Below are positions 8,211 to 16,845 of a stretch of DNA of 21,857 nt, piece by piece. The position numbers were made by a program, and so were the translations under genes. Source of the stretch: a virus; the IMG/VR virus record IMGVR_UViG_3300043399_000424, positions 1-21,857 of that record; one strand, 5' to 3'. Position 1 is the stretch's first letter, and every line of letters begins with the position of its first letter. The notes under the pieces were generated by a model. The model was not told the DNA's origin. It saw nothing but the letters and a program-made list of their open reading frames with translations, and made no database searches.

Positions 8211-8272
8211 TGACGCGGCAGCGGATTGGGGGATCCTGGTTCGTGCCGTTTGCCTGAGCGGCAGCCGCGTCA
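8211..8272. other. Structured intergenic element between tail tube and chaperone genes
   Basis: The perfect 9-bp arms TGACGCGGC (8211-8219) and GCCGCGTCA (8264-8272) enclose 44 bases. These include a smaller hairpin TGCCG / CGGCA (8244-8248 and 8259-8263). The arrangement is a closing stem with at least one inner hairpin, in the longest gap of the tail operon so far. No T-run follows, so it is not a simple terminator. Possible roles are mRNA processing or control of tube versus chaperone levels. Confidence 0.45.
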
Positions 8273-8306
8273 CCCACACATCAGGCGTTTTCAAGGAAAT
8301 CAGGCA

Positions 8307-8639
8307 ATGACTTTCAAGCTGGTACAGCGCAACTCCTGCAAGGTCCCCGTTCGTGGCGTACTCAAAGCCGACGACGGAAAGATGGAGAAATTTGAGTTCA
8401 ACCTGGTGTGTCGCCGCCTGGGGGCCGCCGAGCTGAAATCCGCGCTTGATGACAAGGAGCGGTCCGTCATTGATTTTGTGCAGTCGCTGGCCGAGGGCTG
8501 GAGTGGCGTCAAAGACGAAGACGGAAACGAAATCCCATTCAACCAGGACGCACTGGCCCAGCTGCTGGATGTGCCCGGAGTGGCCCGCCTGGCGTTTGAT
8601 GCCTACCTGGTGGAGCAGGGGGCGCGAGAAAAAAACTGA
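8307..8639 (+). CDS. Tail assembly chaperone, G-like (0-frame product)
   Basis: A 110-residue protein starting at the ATG preceded by AAGGAAAT. It occupies the slot of lambda gpG between tail tube and tape measure. Such chaperones coat the tape measure protein during tail assembly and are not in the finished virion. The body has LGAAELKSALDDKERSVIDFVQ and an acidic DEDGNEIPF loop. Its last codons form an A AAA AAC heptamer directly followed by the TGA stop. Confidence 0.78.
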   Translation: MTFKLVQRNSCKVPVRGVLKADDGKMEKFEFNLVCRRLGAAELKSALDDKERSVIDFVQSLAEGWSGVKDEDGNEIPFNQDALAQLLDVPGVARLAFDAYLVEQGAREKN

Positions 8640-9013
8640 TTGAGCTCGCGCGCCTGCAGGCGCGTGGGCAGCTTCAAGCCAATTCTGATGCCCATGACCC
8701 TCAACCTGCTGATGAATCCGCGCAAGCCCTGGCCGCTTTTGGCCTGGTTTGCGTCAATGGCATGGGTGAGGTTTTTGATGACCAGGTGTTTTTGTGGCCA
8801 GACAACCAGGTGGCCTGGCAATGCTGGTGCGCTGCGCAAACTCAATGGCGCATTGGCCTTGGCGGACCGACCGGACTGGACTATGCGGGCGTGCAAGCGC
8901 TACTTGAGCTTTCCGGAGTTCGCAAAGCAACGCGTCCTGAAATCTTTGCGTGTCTGGTTGGTATGGAGCGCGCAGCTTTGGAGGAATTTGGTTCAAAAGC
9001 AAAAGAGCATTGA
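8307..9013 (+). CDS. Frameshifted tail assembly chaperone, GT-like (-1 shift, DUF1799-like domain)
   Basis: If ribosomes slip by -1 at 8630-8636, translation resumes at CTG 8636 and continues in an open frame to the TGA at 9011-9013. This adds 125 residues for a fusion of about 235. The added part contains LWPDNQVAWQCWCAAQTQW and GLDYAGVQALL, typical of DUF1799-type proteins encoded after the G gene. The extension has no ATG until 8762, in the middle of the conserved block and without a Shine-Dalgarno, so frameshifting is the natural way to express it. By analogy, the T part would recruit the tube protein to the tape measure. Known for lambda G/GT; inferred here. Confidence 0.75.
8630..8636 (+). 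promoter_or_regulatory. Programmed -1 frameshift slippery heptamer A AAA AAC
   Basis: The heptamer is in the exact X XXY YYZ phase of the upstream gene and is followed immediately by TGA. A stop right after the slip site would make ribosomes pause there. Confidence 0.78.
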
Positions 9014-9016
9014 GTT

Positions 9017-9208
9017 CTATTTTTGCGCAATGCGTTTGGTTGGAGTAATTCCAAATCCTACGCATAGCAATAAAGATTCAATCACAAACACAATGCAGCC
9101 GGCAGCCAACGTCCAAGCCACTGCATGGCCAAGAATCAGCCACTTTGTCAACAGCAGTAATGCAAATTCTGCAATTGCCAACTGCGCCAGTGCGATGGTG
9201 AGTCTCAT
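9017..9208 (-). CDS. Small two-helix membrane protein on the opposite strand
   Basis: A 63-residue protein read leftward from an ATG at 9208 (a GAAAG Shine-Dalgarno precedes it); an upstream in-frame TTG at 9244 is an alternative start. Two hydrophobic helices span about residues 3-27 and 30-54, with a basic C-terminus (TKRIAQK). The frame fits precisely between the end of the chaperone extension (9013) and the tape measure start (9244). Part of the region is AT-rich (23 of 60 G+C at 9021-9080) compared with its neighbours. This looks like a moron, a late-acquired accessory gene, possibly for superinfection exclusion. No family is recognised and expression is unproven. Confidence 0.5.
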   Translation of the reverse strand: MRLTIALAQLAIAEFALLLLTKWLILGHAVAWTLAAGCIVFVIESLLLCVGFGITPTKRIAQK

Positions 9209-9243
9209 GTCTTTCAGGGTTTCACCAAAAGGAATTCGATTCA

Positions 9244-12200
9244 ATGGCTAATACCGAAGTCGGATTCAAACTCAGTGTCAGTGGAGAGCAGCAAGTCCGC
9301 GCGGCTTTTGGCGGTGTGGAGAGCCAAGTTGAGCGTTTGACGGGCGCCGTGTCGCGCGTCAGCAATTATGGCGCTGCTTTTCTGGCGATCACGCAAGGTG
9401 TTGTGCCATTGGCGCAGGCGGCCATTCGCGCGGCCGACGCGGTGACCACACTGAACAATCAGCTCGTGCTGGCCACGGGCAGTGCCCAGGCCGCCAATGC
9501 GGCCTACCGCGAGCTGTTTGACATTGCCCAGCGCAGCCGCGTGAGCTTCACCGATCTGGGCGGCACGTTTGCCAGCATCAGCCGAGCAGGCCAAGAGCTT
9601 GGCTTGAGCCAGCAGCGCCTGCTGAAAGTGACCGAGGCCATTGGCAACGCCATGACGGTCAGCGGCGGCAGTGCTCAAGGCATGAATGCCGCGCTGACGC
9701 AATTGGGCCAGGGCCTGGCCAGCGGCACGCTGCGCGGCGAAGAGCTCAACTCCGTCATGGAGCAGGCGCCAAGATTGGCCAAGGCGCTGGCTGACGGCCT
9801 TGGTGTGCCCATTGGAAAACTGCGCGAGATGGGCGCAGCCGGCCAGATCAGCGCCGAGCAAGTCATTCGCGCCCTGGAAAGTCAGTCTGCCGTACTGCGC
9901 GGCGAGGTGACGGGCGCCGTGCTGACTGTGGGTCAAGCAATGACCCAACTGCAGAATGCCACCATCCTTTCCATTGGTGATCTTGACAAGGCCACCGGCG
10001 CCTCCAGTAGCCTGGCTGAAGCGCTGTCCTGGGTGGCCAGCGGCATTGGCGCCATCGGTCAGGCCGCTCGAGAAAATGAGGTGGCGGTCAAAACGGTTTT
10101 TGGCGCCGTCGCCGGGGCCGGCGTTGCGGCTGGATTGCTGGCGGTTGGAAGTCGCTTGACGCGCGTCGCGGCCGCCATTGGATCGGTTGGCGCAGCGCTG
10201 GTGGCCAACCCCGCGGTGGCTGCGGTGCTTGGGGTTGGGGCGGCCGTCACGGCCGGCGCTTCCTATGTGTCTGCGCGCAGCCGCACGCCGGAAGGGATGC
10301 GGGAGGCGATTGCCACGCTCGAAGAGCAAAACCGCATGTCTGAGGTCAAGCTGCAGCGCGCCATCGATGGCGGGCGAGCCGCAGGGGCGGCCAACATTCA
10401 GTCGGTGATGGAAGACCGGCGTCGCCAGATCCGCGGCCTGGTGGCTGAATTGGCCTTGCTGGACAGCGCCAATCTTGACACTCGCGCCGAGGACGCCAGG
10501 CTGGCGGCTACCGTGCAAAACACCAAGGCCGTCGAAAAAGACCGCGATGCCTACGCCAAGCTCGCGCGAGAGTTAAGTGGCTTCAAAGGAAATTACCAGG
10601 AGTACAACGACAGCATTGCTCTGATTGAGCGACTGCAGGCGCGCGGCACCATTACCTCCCAAGAGGCTGCCAAGCAGCTGCAGGAGCTGGCAAAAAAACA
10701 TGGACTGGCCGCCAAGGAGACCAAGGGCACTCAGGACGCCGAGCGCGAGCTCGCCAAGCAACGCCAGGCCGCTTGGAAGATCGGGGAATTGCGCAACCGC
10801 CAAGTCGAAGAGCAGTTCAAGTTTGAGGCGCAACTGGCCGCTCAGCAGGCCGCCACGGTTGCCCGCGAGTACGAGCAAGCCGACTCCATCCATGCGCAGG
10901 CTCAGGCCCGAGAGTTTGCCAATGACAAAACCGTGGATGCGGCCCTGGCCATGCAGCGGCTGACGCTGGCTCAACTGGAGCAGCAGCGCGCCGATCTCGA
11001 GGCAACGGATAACGTGATCCCGGGCTACATCCAGGCGCTGGACGCCAAGATCGCCGCTCAGAAGCGGCTGATTTCTGCCACGCAGGCAGGCATCGAGCGT
11101 GAAGAGACGGACAAACGTGCCCGGGAGGCTGAAGAGGCCTGGCGCCGCGCCGCATCCAAAATTGAAGACGCCTTGACCGATGCATTGATGCGCGGGTTCG
11201 AGTCCGGAAAGGACTTTGCGCGCAACCTTCGCGACACCGTGGTCAACATGTTCAAGACGCTGGTGCTGCGCCCCGTCATCAGCGCCATCATCAACCCGGT
11301 GGCCGGCGTCATTACGGGCGCCTTGGGATTTGGCGGCGCCTCGGCGGCCGCCGCTGGCCAGGCCGGAGGATCTTCGCTGGCTACTGCCGGCGGCCTGTCA
11401 AACCTCTATAGCATGGGCAAGGCGGCCTACAGCGGGTTCCAGAACATTGGATCTCTGGGATCTGGCGCCATTGGGTATGTCGGCTCCGGCATGTCCTCTT
11501 TGGGGTCCCTGTTTGGCTCGCAGTCCATGGTCGGCTACGGCGCAGGCCTGCAATACGGCCAAATGGCTGCTGGCCAGTACGCCTCGTTGGCTCAGTCCGG
11601 GGTGGTATCGCAATCCAGCGCCGCAGCGGCCGCCTCTGGCGCCAACATGGCGTCTACGGTGGGGCCGTACGCTAACGCGCTGGGCGCCGCCCTGGTGGCC
11701 TACATGGCCGGGAAGATGATCAGTGGCGGCTACTCCGCTATCGGAAAAACCGGCAATACCGCCGTCGTGGCCGGTACCGCCATTGGAGCGGCCATTGGCG
11801 GGCCCATTGGTGCGGTCATTGGCGGAACCATTGGCGGCCTGGTCAACCGTGCTTTTGGCATGGGCCCAAAGAAGATCACCAGCCAAGGCATCACCGGCAC
11901 GTTTGGTGAGTCCGGAGCCAATGTGCAGACCTACACAGACTGGTACCGCAAAGGCGGATGGTTCCGCAGCAGCCGTCGCGGAACGAATTACGGATCCATT
12001 GACGCATCGGTGGACTCTTCGCTTGACGCATCGATCCAGTCGGTGTTTGCGGCCAATCGCGCGTTTGCCTCTGCGGTTGGCTTGAGCGCCGACGCGGTCA
12101 ACGGGTACACGCAAAGCATTCGCATCAGCCTATCCGGCCTGGATGCCGCCGGCCAGGAAAAAGCCCTGTCAGATGCCATTCAGAGGTTTGGCGCCGACAT

Positions 12201-14112
12201 GGTGTCGTCCGCCTATGGCCAGGCACTGGCGCAGTACCAGCAAGGCACCGAGACCGCTGCCGACGCCTTGGCCCGCCTGGCCAACAGCCTGACATCGGTC
12301 AATAAGATTTTTGACGCCTTGGGTCAAAAGGCCTACTCGGCCAGCCTGGCCACCGCGGCCATGGCCGATGACCTGATTCGGATTTTTGGCAGCCTGGATG
12401 TCATGGCTTCAAAAACCGAGGCCTATTACCAGGCCTTTTACACCGAGGGTGAGCGCAGCGCCAATGCAACCCGGCAGTTGACGCAGGCATTTGCCAGCAT
12501 CGGCATGTCGCTGCCCGCGACTCGAGAGCAATTCCGCCAATTGGTGGAGGCGCAGGACCTCAGTACCGTGGCCGGACGTCAGACCTATGCCGCGCTTATC
12601 AATGTGTCCGGCGCGCTCGACCAGGTGTTGCCAAAATTTGATACGTTGGCTGGAAAGTTTGGGCAGTTGGCCGCCACCATGGCGGACCAGGTGCTGGTGG
12701 TGTTGGACGAACAAATGGCCCGCAATGCGCTGGCTGCTCGCCAGTCAGAGGAGTCCGCCCGCAGCTACCGCGCGGCAGCCGTAGACATGCGGGCATCCAT
12801 CGAGGCGCTTTACGGAACCGCCGCCGGTCCGCAAGCCGGCCAGTCGGCATTGCGCGCCAAGTTCAATGCGGCCATTGCCGGCGCGCAAGCCGGCAACCTG
12901 GATTCCATGGCGACGGCGTCTCAATTGTCTGGCAGCCTGGCGGAATCCTTGCGCGGAACGGCACGCACCCGGGCCGAATACACCATCCAGGCCGCCATGC
13001 TGCAGGCGCAACTGGCTCAGGCCGCCGAGGCGGCTGACCAGTACGCCGAGCTGGCCGACTACCAGAAACGCCTGTATGACATCAATGCCGCCGTTCTCAA
13101 TGTGCTGCGAGACAGTCTGGTTAGCGGAAACGCCACGGTCGAGCAATTGGCCGTCATTGATCGCACGCTGGAGCGCCTTGGGACTCTGATTTCGCAAAGC
13201 GGTGGCATGACCATCGAGCAGCTGCAGGCCGTCGATCAGACCACCGGCCTGGTGGCGGAAGCCACGGGCGGGAATGAGCTGCTGAGCGAGTCCATTTTGC
13301 GGCAGCTACAGACGCCAGACGCGGGCTCAAAATTCCTGTCTGAAATTATTGCCACTTCAAACGACTACCTGGCAGGTCGCGTTGACGGCGTCATTGCCGC
13401 CATCAATCAGCAAACGGCAGCCCAGCAGGCCGAACTCAAACGGCAGCAAGACTTGCAAAAGGCGCAGGAAAAGCTGTCTACGATTGCGTCTGCAAGAAAT
13501 TTGGCTATTGGTCAAGTGGAGCAGGGGATTCAAAGAATTTGGGAATTGGCATCTGCTTACGGCGTTTATTTAAATTCCAATGCCGGACCTCTGCAATACG
13601 CAAATACGGCCGTGTTTGATGTGAATGATCAAGGTTTATTTACATCTCAGTACGGTCAAATTTCGTCGAAAGATTACAGACGACTGGCTCCATTTAAATC
13701 GGCCTTTTATGCAGCAGGAGGCGTCTACGAGCAAACCTATGGCCGTGCTGGAGAATTGCAGCAATTGGCCAGCGACCTCGAGGCGCAGCGCAAAGTCATT
13801 CGCGACTTGGGTGGGATTCCCGCGTTTGCAGCCGGCGGCCTGCATGCTGGCGGCATTCGTCTTGTGGGCGAGCGCGGGCCGGAGTTGGAAGTGACAGGGC
13901 CGTCACGCATCTTCAATGCGGCGCAGACGGCCAGGATGCTGTCTGGCGGAGATGCGGGGCGCCTGGCTGTGCTGCTGGAGGCGTTAACGCGCGAAGTGTC
14001 CGAGCTGCGCGTAGAAGCTCGAGCAACCGCTGCAGCCACGAACAAAACCGCCCGCATCCTGGACCGCGTCACGCCTGATGGCAGCAGCTTGCAAACGGTG
14101 GCCGCCGCATGA
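9244..14112 (+). CDS. Tail tape measure protein
   Basis: A 1622-residue protein, the largest in the window. The N-terminal domain (about residues 1-250) has the TMP_3-type pattern NNQLVLATGSAQAANAAY, LRGEELNSVMEQAPRLA and QISAEQVIRAL. Hydrophobic Gly/Ala stretches lie at about 282-345 and 813-873, followed by long helical coiled-coil-like segments. The C-terminus has FAAGGLHAGGIRLVGERGPE and TGPSRI, the usual tape measure ending in these phages. It sets tail length and is ejected with the DNA. AAAAGGA at 9227-9233 acts as Shine-Dalgarno. The stop overlaps the next start (ATGA). Residues about 1413-1500 are encoded by unusually AT-rich DNA. Confidence 0.93.
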   Translation: MANTEVGFKLSVSGEQQVRAAFGGVESQVERLTGAVSRVSNYGAAFLAITQGVVPLAQAAIRAADAVTTLNNQLVLATGSAQAANAAYRELFDIAQRSRVSFTDLGGTFASISRAGQELGLSQQRLLKVTEAIGNAMTVSGGSAQGMNAALTQLGQGLASGTLRGEELNSVMEQAPRLAKALADGLGVPIGKLREMGAAGQISAEQVIRALESQSAVLRGEVTGAVLTVGQAMTQLQNATILSIGDLDKATGASSSLAEALSWVASGIGAIGQAARENEVAVKTVFGAVAGAGVAAGLLAVGSRLTRVAAAIGSVGAALVANPAVAAVLGVGAAVTAGASYVSARSRTPEGMREAIATLEEQNRMSEVKLQRAIDGGRAAGAANIQSVMEDRRRQIRGLVAELALLDSANLDTRAEDARLAATVQNTKAVEKDRDAYAKLARELSGFKGNYQEYNDSIALIERLQARGTITSQEAAKQLQELAKKHGLAAKETKGTQDAERELAKQRQAAWKIGELRNRQVEEQFKFEAQLAAQQAATVAREYEQADSIHAQAQAREFANDKTVDAALAMQRLTLAQLEQQRADLEATDNVIPGYIQALDAKIAAQKRLISATQAGIEREETDKRAREAEEAWRRAASKIEDALTDALMRGFESGKDFARNLRDTVVNMFKTLVLRPVISAIINPVAGVITGALGFGGASAAAAGQAGGSSLATAGGLSNLYSMGKAAYSGFQNIGSLGSGAIGYVGSGMSSLGSLFGSQSMVGYGAGLQYGQMAAGQYASLAQSGVVSQSSAAAAASGANMASTVGPYANALGAALVAYMAGKMISGGYSAIGKTGNTAVVAGTAIGAAIGGPIGAVIGGTIGGLVNRAFGMGPKKITSQGITGTFGESGANVQTYTDWYRKGGWFRSSRRGTNYGSIDASVDSSLDASIQSVFAANRAFASAVGLSADAVNGYTQSIRISLSGLDAAGQEKALSDAIQRFGADMVSSAYGQALAQYQQGTETAADALARLANSLTSVNKIFDALGQKAYSASLATAAMADDLIRIFGSLDVMASKTEAYYQAFYTEGERSANATRQLTQAFASIGMSLPATREQFRQLVEAQDLSTVAGRQTYAALINVSGALDQVLPKFDTLAGKFGQLAATMADQVLVVLDEQMARNALAARQSEESARSYRAAAVDMRASIEALYGTAAGPQAGQSALRAKFNAAIAGAQAGNLDSMATASQLSGSLAESLRGTARTRAEYTIQAAMLQAQLAQAAEAADQYAELADYQKRLYDINAAVLNVLRDSLVSGNATVEQLAVIDRTLERLGTLISQSGGMTIEQLQAVDQTTGLVAEATGGNELLSESILRQLQTPDAGSKFLSEIIATSNDYLAGRVDGVIAAINQQTAAQQAELKRQQDLQKAQEKLSTIASARNLAIGQVEQGIQRIWELASAYGVYLNSNAGPLQYANTAVFDVNDQGLFTSQYGQISSKDYRRLAPFKSAFYAAGGVYEQTYGRAGELQQLASDLEAQRKVIRDLGGIPAFAAGGLHAGGIRLVGERGPELEVTGPSRIFNAAQTARMLSGGDAGRLAVLLEALTREVSELRVEARATAAATNKTARILDRVTPDGSSLQTVAAA

Positions 14113-14999
14113 AAGTCATTGCTCCAACCACTTTTAATGCCGCCATCCACCTGGTGAGCAGCACCGCCACCGAGGTCTACAGTGCCTGGGCGTCTGGCAC
14201 CACCTATGCCAAGGATGCAAGGGTGGACTATGGAACGTTCATCTATCAAAGCCTGGTCAACAGCAATACCGGCAATCAACCAGATATTTCCACGGCGTTC
14301 TGGGTCCAGGTCGGGCCTGACAACACGCACGCCATGTTTGACGATCAGATCAGCACGGCCACCATCTCGGCCACGCCGCTGACGGTCGTTTTGGACACGG
14401 GTCTGGCCAACTCTCTGGCGCTGTTTGGCCTGGTTGGAAGCCAGGTTGTCATTACCGTGACGGACGGTCCATCCGGGCCCACCGTGTACACGCGCACCGT
14501 CAGCCTGGATGGCACGTTCATTTTTGACTGGTACCAGTATTTCTTTGAGCCTTACGTGCAGATTGAAGAGCTGGTTCTGACCGATTTGCCGCCATACCCC
14601 GCCGCCAGACTGACCGTGACGCTCAGCGGCAGCGGCACGGCGCAGGTTGGGCAGCTGGTGTTTGGCACCCAGTATGAGCTTGGCGATGCGGAATACGGCG
14701 CTGGCGTGGGGATCATTGACTACAGCCGAAAAGACACTGACGAATTTGGCATCACCACCTTTGTGGAGCGCGCCTTCAGCAAGCGGATGACTGTTCGCTT
14801 GATGCTGGATACGGTTCAGATTCGACGTGTGCAGCAGGTCCTGTCCCGCATTCGAGCCAAACCCAGCGTCTGGGTCGGCGTTCCTGGCGACAGCACATAT
14901 GACCCGCTGACCGTGTACGGTTTTTACCGAGACTTTTCTGTGGAGGTGGCCTACCCCACCAAGAGCTATTGCAGCCTCGAAATTGAGGGCCTTGTGTAA
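14109..14999 (+). CDS. Tail protein with N-terminal carbohydrate-binding-like module
   Basis: A 296-residue protein starting inside the tape measure stop. Residues about 25-72 (YSAWASGTTYAKDARVDYG, FIYQSLVNSNTGNQPD, FWVQVG) follow the aromatic and glycine pattern of CBM5/12 chitin-binding-type modules. The rest is beta-rich and ends in VYGFYRDFSVEV and YCSLEIEGLV, resembling distal tail baseplate-type proteins. It probably forms part of the tail tip and may contact surface glycans. The CBM likeness is by eye and its ligand is unknown. Confidence 0.65.
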   Translation: MKVIAPTTFNAAIHLVSSTATEVYSAWASGTTYAKDARVDYGTFIYQSLVNSNTGNQPDISTAFWVQVGPDNTHAMFDDQISTATISATPLTVVLDTGLANSLALFGLVGSQVVITVTDGPSGPTVYTRTVSLDGTFIFDWYQYFFEPYVQIEELVLTDLPPYPAARLTVTLSGSGTAQVGQLVFGTQYELGDAEYGAGVGIIDYSRKDTDEFGITTFVERAFSKRMTVRLMLDTVQIRRVQQVLSRIRAKPSVWVGVPGDSTYDPLTVYGFYRDFSVEVAYPTKSYCSLEIEGLV

Positions 15000-15034
15000 G
15001 GCCGTCCGCCCACCACTCACCCGCCCAAGACGAC

Positions 15035-15502
15035 ATGCCCACCAATCCGACACCCATCACCTCGCTGCCCACGGCGCCATCGCGCGCCGACCCGGCCAAC
15101 TTTGCCGCACGCGCCGATGCGTTTTTGGGCGCCCTGGGCGCTTTCGGCACTCAGACCAATGCTGTTGGGTCGGCCACCTACACCAACGCCGTGGAGGCCG
15201 CTGCTGCAGCCAATGCCGCCCAGGCCGACCGCGTGCTGGCTCAAAGCGCTGCCGCCGCCGTGGCCGCTCAAAGTCCCGCCTCCAACGCCGCCGCCGCGGC
15301 CAGTTCCGCTGCAGCTGCAGCCGTCAGCGCCGGCCAGGCCATGGCCGTTAGCCCAGACAGCCCGGTACGGTTCAACTCGCGCCGCATCAGCGCTAACTTG
15401 ACCATCGGCAGCAATTACAACGCGGCCAGCACTGGCCCTATTTCCGTGGATGACGGCATCACCGTCACCGTTCAAGACCACGCCACCTGGAGCATCCAAT
15501 GA
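15035..15502 (+). CDS. Alanine-rich tail fibre / adhesin-anchor protein
   Basis: A 155-residue protein in three parts: a Pro/Thr-rich N-terminus, a helical region dominated by Ala (about 50-102) that could form a trimeric coiled coil, and a C-terminal beta part with TGPISVDDGITVTVQDHATW. That last motif is common at the ends of short phage tail fibre proteins. Its stop overlaps the start of the DGR variable protein (ATGA at 15499-15502), implying coupled synthesis. It is likely the stalk or adaptor that links the variable adhesin to the tail. The link is inferred from position. Confidence 0.62.
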   Translation: MPTNPTPITSLPTAPSRADPANFAARADAFLGALGAFGTQTNAVGSATYTNAVEAAAAANAAQADRVLAQSAAAAVAAQSPASNAAAAASSAAAAAVSAGQAMAVSPDSPVRFNSRRISANLTIGSNYNAASTGPISVDDGITVTVQDHATWSIQ

Positions 15503-16845
15503 GTAACCTTGTTATCCGTACCATTCAAACGCCCGACGGATCGCCCGTCGCTTTCCCTGATGGCATCCGCATTGGATCAGCGGGCGGAGCCGGTATGGTC
15601 AATCACATCGGCGTCCCAGGCCAGCAGGGCTTTGGCGTAGGCATCGCCCCCGAATTGCCTGCAGGCTTTGCCAAGCTGTATGGCACCGAGGACCCTGCCA
15701 GCGACAACTACGGCAACTACGTCTACAGCGACGGGTCGGTGATGTGCTACATCCCGGCGTTCTTCTACAAATACGGCACCGGCACCAACGGCCTGGCCAT
15801 CAACGTCGTTGACATCAAGCCATTCTCGCAATTTGCCACGGTTGCAGACGCCAATGCCAGCGGCTACGCCCTGCACCGCGCCTTCTACAACGGCGGCAGC
15901 ATTCGCCAGGGCTTTTTTGTCGACAAGTACCTGTGCAGCAACAACAGCGGCGTCGCGTCTTCGCTCAAAAACGGCATTGCGCTCAGCTCCGCTCAGCGCG
16001 GCTCGCTGTCTACGGCAACTTTTGCCTCGCTGACGGGCGCGCCCGGCAACAACCTGGCCGGCGCCATTGCGGCCGCCAAAACGCGCGGCAGCCGCTTCCA
16101 CGTTAACACCCGCTTCATCCGGGGGGCCATGGCACTGTTGGCTAACGCCCACGGATCTGCCGCTACGGGGTCCACCTGGTGCGCCTGGTACTCGGCCGGC
16201 TCGACCAACTTCCCCAAGGGCTGCAACAACAATGCCCTGGGTGACGCAAATGATGCGGCCATCGCCTATGTATCCGACGGCAACGGAACCTACGCATGCG
16301 GAAAGACCGGCTCGGCCAACATCTTTGCGCGCACCACGCACAACGGCCAAGTTTGCGGTGTGGCCGACCTCAACGGCTTGCTGTGGGAGGCGGAGCTTGG
16401 GCTGACCAGCAATGGCACCAACTTCTTTGTGCTGAAGACGGCTACCGATGTTGGCACCATCACCGGAGGAAACTCGGGAGCAACTGATGCCTGGGGCGCC
16501 ACCGGCCTGGCCGCCATGTACGACGACATCGGCGCCACCTATGAGATCCTGACTGCATCGGCCAGCAACAAAGTGTTTGGCGCAGCTGCGCAAGTGCTCA
16601 GCGCATCTACCAGCGGCACCGCCTGGTCGTTTGCCGGACTTGGCATCCCAATCGTTGGCGGCACCGGCGGAAGCAACCAGTTCGGCAGCGACTACCTGTA
16701 CGACGCCCGCCCGAATGAGCTTTGCGCGCTCTCTGGCGGCAACTGGACCGACGGCAGCAATGCCGGCGTCTGGGCGCTGTTTCTCAGCTCCGTACGCGGC
16801 AGCTCGGACAACTCCGTCGGGTTCCGCGCCGCCTCTTATCTGTAA
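15499..16845 (+). CDS. DGR variable protein (receptor-binding tail adhesin)
   Basis: A 448-residue protein whose last 40 or so codons are the variable repeat. The C-terminus has the C-type-lectin-like DGR pattern: GGNW, NAGVWAL at 421-427, VRG and GFRAASYL at the end. Diversified residues compared with the template are 411, 417, 418, 428, 430, 431, 435, 437, 439, 440 and 445. The upstream part is Gly/Ser/Asn-rich with CYIPAFFYKYG and FIRGAMALLANAHG, consistent with the lectin fold of Mtd- or TvpA-type variable proteins. GGAG at 15489-15492 is a well-spaced Shine-Dalgarno. The protein presumably sits at the tail tip and binds the host surface. The receptor is unknown. Confidence 0.92.
   Translation: MSNLVIRTIQTPDGSPVAFPDGIRIGSAGGAGMVNHIGVPGQQGFGVGIAPELPAGFAKLYGTEDPASDNYGNYVYSDGSVMCYIPAFFYKYGTGTNGLAINVVDIKPFSQFATVADANASGYALHRAFYNGGSIRQGFFVDKYLCSNNSGVASSLKNGIALSSAQRGSLSTATFASLTGAPGNNLAGAIAAAKTRGSRFHVNTRFIRGAMALLANAHGSAATGSTWCAWYSAGSTNFPKGCNNNALGDANDAAIAYVSDGNGTYACGKTGSANIFARTTHNGQVCGVADLNGLLWEAELGLTSNGTNFFVLKTATDVGTITGGNSGATDAWGATGLAAMYDDIGATYEILTASASNKVFGAAAQVLSASTSGTAWSFAGLGIPIVGGTGGSNQFGSDYLYDARPNELCALSGGNWTDGSNAGVWALFLSSVRGSSDNSVGFRAASYL
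16719..16836 (+). repeat. DGR variable repeat (VR)
   Basis: 118 bp that align without gaps to the template repeat at 17383-17500 (offset 664). There are 14 differences, every one opposite an A in the template (5 A to C, 5 A to G, 4 A to T). They change 11 amino acids and none is silent. The match ends one Tyr-Leu before the stop codon of the variable protein. Confidence 0.97.
16817..16831 (+). promoter_or_regulatory. Candidate initiation-of-mutagenic-homology (IMH) core
   Basis: A GC-rich, adenine-free run TCGGGTTCCGCGCCG is identical in TR (17481-17495), at the 3' end of the VR. IMH elements in known DGRs sit here and define where cDNA priming starts. The differences just after it (A in TR to C in VR at 16832, then GAG to TAT at 16837-16839) could be the IMH/IMH* polymorphisms that give directionality. 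A weak GGCCC / GGGCC stem (16851-16855 and 16871-16875) follows the stop. Confidence 0.6.

Noticed and set aside
8640-9251. 203-codon frame overlapping the chaperone extension
   Set aside because: Its protein is unlike any phage family, while the alternative frame entered by -1 slippage carries conserved-looking DUF1799 motifs.
15182-15345. GCC-rich repeats that could look like a tandem DNA repeat
   Set aside because: They are a run of alanine codons in the coiled-coil-like part of the tail protein, without a constant repeat unit.
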